This document shows, piece after piece, positions 59,439 through 64,000 of a DNA stretch of 64,000 nucleotides. Position 1 is the stretch's first letter. Every line of letters starts with the position of its first letter. Source of the DNA: Pseudomonas azotoformans. GTDB taxonomy: Bacteria; Pseudomonadota; Gammaproteobacteria; Pseudomonadales; Pseudomonadaceae. The notes under the pieces were generated by a model. It did no database searches. It was not told the DNA's origin and was given only the letters and a program-made list of their open reading frames with translations. The stretch spans positions 310,001 through 374,000 of the forward strand of contig NZ_CP014546.1 in the NCBI RefSeq assembly GCF_001579805.1. The letters are read 5' to 3'. Position numbers and translations under genes: made by a program.

Positions 59439-60789
59439 TTACAAGATACAGGACAGACCATAGGTGAGACCGAAGGCGACCACCGATATCAGAGTCTCCA
59501 GCACGGTCCAAGTCTTGAAGGTCTGGATCACCGTCATATTGAAGTATTCCTTGATCAGCCAGAAGCCGCCGTCGTTCACGTGGGAAAAGATCACCGAACC
59601 CGCGCCGGTGGCCAGCACCAGCAATTCGGGGTGTGGATAACCCAGCCCCATCGCAACCGGCGCCACCACGCCGGACGCGGTGGTCATAGCGACGGTGGCC
59701 GAGCCCGTAGCAATACGCATCAACGCCGCAAACAGCCAGCCCATCACCAACGGCGACAGATGGAAAGCATGGGCCAGACCGAGAATTTCGTTGGTCACCC
59801 CCGCGTCCACCAAGATGCGATTCAAACCGCCGCCCGCGCCCACCAACAAAGTGATGCTCGCGGTCGGCGCCAGGCACTCATTGGTGAACTTGAGGATCGA
59901 TTCGCGGTTGAAGCCTTGAGCGATCCCCAAGGTCCAGAAGCTCACCAAGGTCGCCACCAACAGCGCGATCACCGAGTTGCCGATAAACAACAGGAACTGA
60001 TTGAAACCGGTGCCCGGCGTGGAAATCACATTGGCCCAACCGCCGATCATCATCAGCACCACCGGCAACAGGATGGTGCCCATGGTCAGCGCAAAACTCG
60101 GCAAGCGGGTGCGCGGCTCGCGCTCGATGAATTGGCGTTCCAGCGGGTTTTCTGCCGGCAAATGAATACGCGGCACGATGAATTTGGCGTAGACGGGACC
60201 GGCGATGATTGCCGTGGGGATACCGATCAGAATCGCGTAGAGCACGGTCTGCCCCACCGACGCGTTGTACGCCAGCACGGCCATCATCGCCGCCGGGTGC
60301 GGCGGCACCAGCGCATGCACCACCGACAGGCCAGCGACCATCGGCAAACCGACCATCAGGATCGATACGCCCACACGCCGCGCCACGGTAAAGGCAATCG
60401 GCACCAGCAGCACAAAACCGACCTCGAAAAACAGCGGCAGCCCCACCAGGAAGGCGATGCACACCATGGCCCCAGTGCGCGTTACGCTCGCCAAAACGGT
60501 TGATCAACGTGCGCGCCACCTGCTCGGCACCGCCGGACTCGGCCATCATCTTGCCGAGCATGGTGCCCAGCGCTACTACCAGGGCGATATGCCCCAAGGT
60601 CTTGCCGACGCCCGCTTCATACGAGCCCATAATGGTGTCCGCCGGCATCCCGGCCATCAGCGCCAGGCCAATGGACACCAGGGTGATGACGATAAACGGG
60701 TTGAGCCGGTAACGTGCAATCAGCACGATCAAAGCAATGATGGCGATGGCAGCGTATGCCAATAGCCCGAAGCCCGGTGATGCGGCCAT
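59439..60789 (-). pseudogene. GntP-family permease, frameshifted
   Basis: This gene encodes a GntP-type (gluconate:H+ symporter family) permease in two frames. The first runs from 60789 (GAGGAG upstream) through GKMMAESGGAEQVARTLI to NRFGERNAHW; the second continues AMVCIAFLVGLPLFFEVGF to the end at 59439. Removing one G from the minus-strand GGGGCC at 60468-60473 restores a protein of about 449 residues, the normal family length. In this cluster its substrate is probably an N-acyl-D-amino acid rather than gluconate. If the frameshift is real, uptake by this route is lost. Confidence 0.9.
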
Positions 60790-60856
60790 GCGGTACTCCT
60801 CGGAAAGGGTCACGTCGAATTGGTTGTGAAACTCATAAATCATTACCGAGGAGTAT

Positions 60857-60882
60857 TTTCAATTTTTATGAAAGTAATTTTC
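60857..60882. promoter_or_regulatory. Possible RpiR/MurR operator
   Basis: GAAA-N5-TTTC (60870-60882) and an overlapping TTTC-N9-GAAA (60857-60873) lie 70-90 bases upstream of the GntP start in an AT-rich stretch. MurR-type proteins bind GAAA/TTTC dyads. Confidence 0.35.
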
Positions 60883-61037
60883 GCCCACAGATAAGCGCTG
60901 TCGCGTTGGGATATGCCCAACGGTCGCCCATGAAAATTCGAGGGGTGTTCTTACATGAAGATCAGAAGATGCTGGAAACTCAAACGCCGCCATCGAGTCA
61001 TAGAATGCGCCTCCCCTCATGCCCAGGAAAATCGAAC

Positions 61038-61418
61038 ATGATTCGCACCTCCCTCGCCGTCAGCGCTTTGTTTCTTGCCCTGTGCGGCACTGCGTCGGCC
61101 GCCGATAACGCGGCGTTGAAAAAATGCATGGACAGCGCCAACACGACCGCGGACATGGTCAATTGCAACGCCAAGGAAGCCAAGGTGCAGGACACGCGCC
61201 TGAACAAGGCCTACAAGACTGCCCTCGCCGCTCAGGAAGGTGCGCGCAAGCAGCAACTGCAAGACGTGCAGCGCCTGTGGATAAAATACCGTGATGCCAA
61301 TTGCGGCTTCGCCGGCTCCGCGACCGGTGGCACCATCGACCAGGTCAACGGCTCCGCTTGCCTGCTGGACATGACCCAGACCCGCGCCCAGGAGTTGGAA
61401 GACCTGGTCGGGCCGTGA
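61038..61418 (+). CDS. LprI-like (DUF1311) periplasmic protein
   Basis: This 126-residue exported protein has a signal peptide ending TASA and a mature DUF1311/LprI domain: four cysteines (KKCMDSAN, VNCNAKEA, ANCGFAG, SACLLDM) and LNKAYKTALAAQEGARKQQLQDVQRLWIKYRDANC. LprI of Mycobacterium inhibits lysozyme; in Gram-negatives the role is not known. AGGAA precedes the ATG at 61038; the open frame further upstream is not coding. It ends four bases before the convergent SulP gene. Confidence 0.88.
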   Translation: MIRTSLAVSALFLALCGTASAADNAALKKCMDSANTTADMVNCNAKEAKVQDTRLNKAYKTALAAQEGARKQQLQDVQRLWIKYRDANCGFAGSATGGTIDQVNGSACLLDMTQTRAQELEDLVGP

Positions 61419-61422
61419 TCAC

Positions 61423-62868
61423 TTACTCATGATGGACCCGGGCGCGCTTGAGCAGCTTCTTGCAGCGCTCCGACAAATGCAGCACCCGCAGGTGCTTGCC
61501 GGCCTTGGTGTAACGCTCACGCAGGGTCATCAGCGCCGCAATGGCGGAATAGTCGACAAAGCTCAGGTGACGGCAATCCAGCGTCACCTGGGCCGGGTCG
61601 TTGGCCGGGTCGAACTGGTTGAGGAACGGCGTGGTCGAGGCAAAGAACAAGGTGCCATGCAAGCGATAGAGCTTGCTGCCATCGGCCTCCAGGTGTTCAT
61701 CGGCATACAGCTCGCGCGCCTGTTGCCAGGCGAAGTTCAGCGCCGCAATCACGATCCCGCACAGCACGGCCGTGGCCAGGTCGGTGAACACAGTGATCAC
61801 CGTCACCGCGATAATCACCAGCACGTCATTGAGCGGCACCTTGTTGATCACCCGCAAGGAGGCCCAGGCGAAGGTCTGCTGGGACACCACGAACATCACA
61901 CCCACCAGCGCCGCCAGCGGGATCCGCTCGATAAACGGCGACAGGAACAGGATGAACAGCAGGATCATGACCCCGGCAAACACTCCGGAAAAACGCCCGC
62001 GCCCGCCCGAGCTGAGGTTGATCACGGTTTGCCCGATCATCGCGCAGCCGCCCATGCCGCCGAACAGGCCCGAGACCATATTCGCCGCGCCAAGGGCCAC
62101 GCTTTCGCGGTCCGGGTAGCCACGGGTTTCGGTGATTTCATCGGTGAGGTTGAGGGTCAGCAGGGTTTCCAGCAGGCCGACCATGGCCATCAGGAACGCA
62201 TAGGGCGCGATGATGCCGAGGGTTTCCAGGGTCCAGGGGATCTGCGGCAGGGCAAAGCTGGGGAGGCCACCAGCGATGTGGGCCATGTCGCCCAAGGTCC
62301 GAGTCGGCAAGCCCAGCAGGTACACCGCCAGGCCCACGCCGAGGATCGCCACCAATGCAGGTGGCACCGCGCGGGTGATGCGCGGCAGCAGGTAGACGAT
62401 GGCCATGGTCACCAGCACCAGGCCGATCATCACGTAGAGCGGCGTGCCGCTGAGCCAGTGTTCACCGCTCTTGAAATGCTCCAACTGCGCCAGGGCGATA
62501 ATGATCGCCAGGCCGTTGACGAACCCCAGCATTACCGGATGCGGCACCATGCGCACCAGCTTGCCCAGGCGCAGCAGGCCGAAGGCGACCATGATCAACC
62601 CGCCGAGCAATACCGTCGCCAGCAGGTATTCCACGCCGTGTTGCACCACCAGCGCCACGATCACCACCGCCATCGAGCCCGCCGCACCGGACACCATGCC
62701 GGGGCGGCCGCCAAACAATGCGGTCAGTGTGCAGATGATAAAGGCGCCATAGAGCCCCATCAGCGGGTTGAGGTGGGCCACCAGGGCAAAGGCGATGCAT
62801 TCGGGCAGCAACGCAAACGACGTGGTGAGGCCGGCCAGGGCATCGGCGCGCAGACGGGTGAGGTTCAT
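61423..62868 (-). CDS. SulP-family anion transporter with STAS domain
   Basis: This 481-residue SLC26/SulP transporter has about 12-14 membrane segments (LAGLTTSFALLPECIAFALVAHLNP near the N-terminus is the SulP signature region) and a C-terminal STAS domain from about residue 390 (LHGTLFFASTTPFL; VTLDCRHLSFVDYSAIAAL). It probably carries sulfate, bicarbonate or an organic anion; no carbonic anhydrase gene is adjacent to favour bicarbonate. The ATG has no clear ribosome site. Confidence 0.93.
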   Translation of the reverse strand: MNLTRLRADALAGLTTSFALLPECIAFALVAHLNPLMGLYGAFIICTLTALFGGRPGMVSGAAGSMAVVIVALVVQHGVEYLLATVLLGGLIMVAFGLLRLGKLVRMVPHPVMLGFVNGLAIIIALAQLEHFKSGEHWLSGTPLYVMIGLVLVTMAIVYLLPRITRAVPPALVAILGVGLAVYLLGLPTRTLGDMAHIAGGLPSFALPQIPWTLETLGIIAPYAFLMAMVGLLETLLTLNLTDEITETRGYPDRESVALGAANMVSGLFGGMGGCAMIGQTVINLSSGGRGRFSGVFAGVMILLFILFLSPFIERIPLAALVGVMFVVSQQTFAWASLRVINKVPLNDVLVIIAVTVITVFTDLATAVLCGIVIAALNFAWQQARELYADEHLEADGSKLYRLHGTLFFASTTPFLNQFDPANDPAQVTLDCRHLSFVDYSAIAALMTLRERYTKAGKHLRVLHLSERCKKLLKRARVHHE

Positions 62869-62950
62869 GAGGTACCAGGGTAATGCGGGGGATAAGGCGG
62901 GGAATGGTACGGAATTGACCGGGGCAGAACCAGATTTTTAAGGCGAGCTA

Positions 62951-63032
62951 CACCCTGTGGTTGTGGTTACGGTTGTGGCTGTATCTGTGATTGTGGCGAG
63001 CGGGCTCGCCACAACAAGCCCTCTCGCCACAG
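62951..63032. repeat. REP hairpin with short GTTGTGG repeats
   Basis: GTGGCGAGC-GGGCTCGCCAC (from about 62993 to 63013) is a REP-type palindrome, followed by a partial second copy (CTCGCCACAGGG). On its left lie several degenerate copies of GTTGTGG/CTGTGAT. It fills the gap between the SulP and epimerase genes. Confidence 0.7.
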
Positions 63033-63038
63033 GGAGAC

Positions 63039-63932
63039 TTACACCATCTCGTTGCGAATCCACTCCACCACCGAAGTCCGCTTCGGCGCCCAGCCCAGCA
63101 GTTCACGGGCATGCTTGCCCCGCACCCGGCTGTTGGAGCCCAGGCCATAGTTGGCCATTTCATAGCCCCACTCGGCTTCGGCGTCGGCCAATGGCCAATC
63201 CTGCGGTTTGCCCAGGTTCAGGGCTTCAGCAATGGCGGTGGTCATGTCGATAAACGCCGCTTCGCTGCTTTCCACGAAGTAGAAGGTGCCCGGTACGTTC
63301 TGGGTCAGTGCCAGCAGGTACAGCGCCACCACGTCTTCGATGTGCACGTTGGACCAGATGTTCTGCCCGCTGCCCACATGGCGCACTACCCCACTCTTGC
63401 GCGCCTGCTTGAGCAAACGCGGCAATTGCACGCTGTCGCGCTTCACACCCAGGCTGTGACCGTAGATCAGCGTGTTGCAGATCACCGCCGAGTTCACGCC
63501 GTCGTTGGCCGCCGCCAGGATCAGGTTGTCGATGGCAACGCGTGCCGCCTTGTCGACGGTCGGCTCCGGCAGGTTGTCTTCAAAGTAGATGACATCGCTG
63601 GACTTGCCGCCCGACGCATCACCGACAATGCTTGAACCGCTGGTGTGCAGGAATGGCTTGTTCGAGCCCTTCAAGGCTGCCAGCAGGGTTTCCACGGCAG
63701 CGCGATGGTCGCTGCTCGCGGCATTGATCACCGCATCGGCCTTTTGCGCTTGCTCGGTCAATACAGCGGCGTCATCCAGGGTGCCGATCACTGGGGTAAT
63801 ACCCAATGCGGTCATCTCGGCCGCCTGCTCGGCGCTGCGCACCAGGCCGGTGACACTGTGACCAGCCTTGACCAGGCCGGTTGCGATGGAACCCCCGATA
63901 AAACCTGCTGCGCCGGTAACGAATACGTTCAT
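63039..63932 (-). CDS. NAD-dependent epimerase/dehydratase-family (extended SDR) protein
   Basis: This 297-residue extended short-chain dehydrogenase begins MNVFVTGAAGFIGGSIATGL, with the cofactor motif TGAAGFIGG. It contains HTSGSSIVGD and CNTLIYGHSLGVKRDS; the usual YxxxK pair is not obvious, so it belongs to the atypical group that includes NmrA-like and dihydroflavonol reductase-like proteins. The ATG at 63932 has AGGAG upstream; the frame to 63974 is an unneeded extension. Substrate unknown. Confidence 0.85.
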   Translation of the reverse strand: MNVFVTGAAGFIGGSIATGLVKAGHSVTGLVRSAEQAAEMTALGITPVIGTLDDAAVLTEQAQKADAVINAASSDHRAAVETLLAALKGSNKPFLHTSGSSIVGDASGGKSSDVIYFEDNLPEPTVDKAARVAIDNLILAAANDGVNSAVICNTLIYGHSLGVKRDSVQLPRLLKQARKSGVVRHVGSGQNIWSNVHIEDVVALYLLALTQNVPGTFYFVESSEAAFIDMTTAIAEALNLGKPQDWPLADAEAEWGYEMANYGLGSNSRVRGKHARELLGWAPKRTSVVEWIRNEMV

Positions 63933-64000
63933 GGAGACTGCTCCTGACTGGGTAAGTGATAGGACCAGTATCAAGGGCCGATCCCTGACGAATAAGCCCC

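Noticed and set aside
61429..62883. 484-codon ORF antisense to the SulP gene
   Set aside because: Its His/Gln/Arg-rich product is the usual shadow of a membrane protein gene read backwards.
62951..62995. Short GTTGTGG tandem units considered as a CRISPR or minisatellite
   Set aside because: Units are too short and irregular, have no spacers, and sit beside a REP hairpin that explains the composition.

Overview
The window is a stretch of chromosome from a Pseudomonas species, most likely of the P. fluorescens group. The evidence is a high G+C, densely coded sequence; a full cyoABCDE operon; the folM-folE-folX-DUF1244-hopJ run; the cidA/cidB-like pair with a LysR regulator; an fhp/fhpR pair; a short LOV photoreceptor very close to the PpSB1/SBW25-LOV type; and Pseudomonas-type REP hairpins. 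I see no rRNA, tRNA, insertion sequence, prophage or CRISPR array.

Layout. 1-4.9 kb: the end of a class III aminotransferase, a pentaheme cytochrome c that fuses an AdhB-like triheme part to a TsdA-like diheme part, a yefM-yoeB toxin-antitoxin pair, and two hypothetical genes. 4.9-8.2 kb: an MFS exporter, a LuxR-type solo regulator and a twin-arginine-exported PLP aminotransferase. 8.3-14.5 kb: cytochrome bo3 oxidase (cyoABCDE) and dsbB. 14.6-17.5 kb: flavohaemoglobin and its NO-responsive sigma-54 activator. 17.5-25.3 kb: an EamA transporter with a divergent AraC regulator, then a MalT-like LuxR regulator beside a DUF1302/DUF1329 pair. 25.5-28.5 kb: a candidate small RNA and a three-gene catabolic operon (aldolase, alpha/beta hydrolase, SDR). 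28.6-36.5 kb: LrgB/LrgA and LysR, then a light/pterin neighbourhood made of a flavodoxin, the LOV protein, a PilZ-like protein, a class II LitR-type MerR regulator, and a gene run encoding an ABM-domain membrane protein, FolM, FolE, FolX, DUF1244 and HopJ. 36.5-48 kb: housekeeping genes (trxB, cysZ, a glycosyltransferase, a frameshifted old yellow enzyme, glutathione peroxidase, creA, proB, obgE, rpmA, rplU, ispB, a PhnA-like gene, a possibly iron-regulated small gene, and fklB). 48.2-54 kb: a very large DUF6543/dermonecrotic-toxin-like gene, split by one frameshift, with two tandem Tiki/ChaN-like C-terminal domains. 54-64 kb: an McpS-like chemoreceptor, a possible 32-residue gene, an N-acyl-D-amino acid catabolic cluster with a frameshifted GntP transporter, an LprI-like protein, a SulP transporter and an SDR epimerase.

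The most notable points are these. (1) All three broken genes (old yellow enzyme, DUF6543 protein, GntP transporter) are broken by one surplus G in a G-run directly before CC, which looks more like a shared sequencing artefact at GGCC than three independent mutations. (2) The toxin-like protein has a probably inactive Tiki-like domain followed by an intact-looking one. (3) A blue-light receptor and a light-type MerR regulator sit directly upstream of the pterin genes. (4) The pentaheme cytochrome appears to carry a thiosulfate dehydrogenase-like module. (5) A near-consensus sigma-54 promoter precedes yefM-yoeB. All functional statements are read from sequence features and remembered family knowledge; no database search was run.
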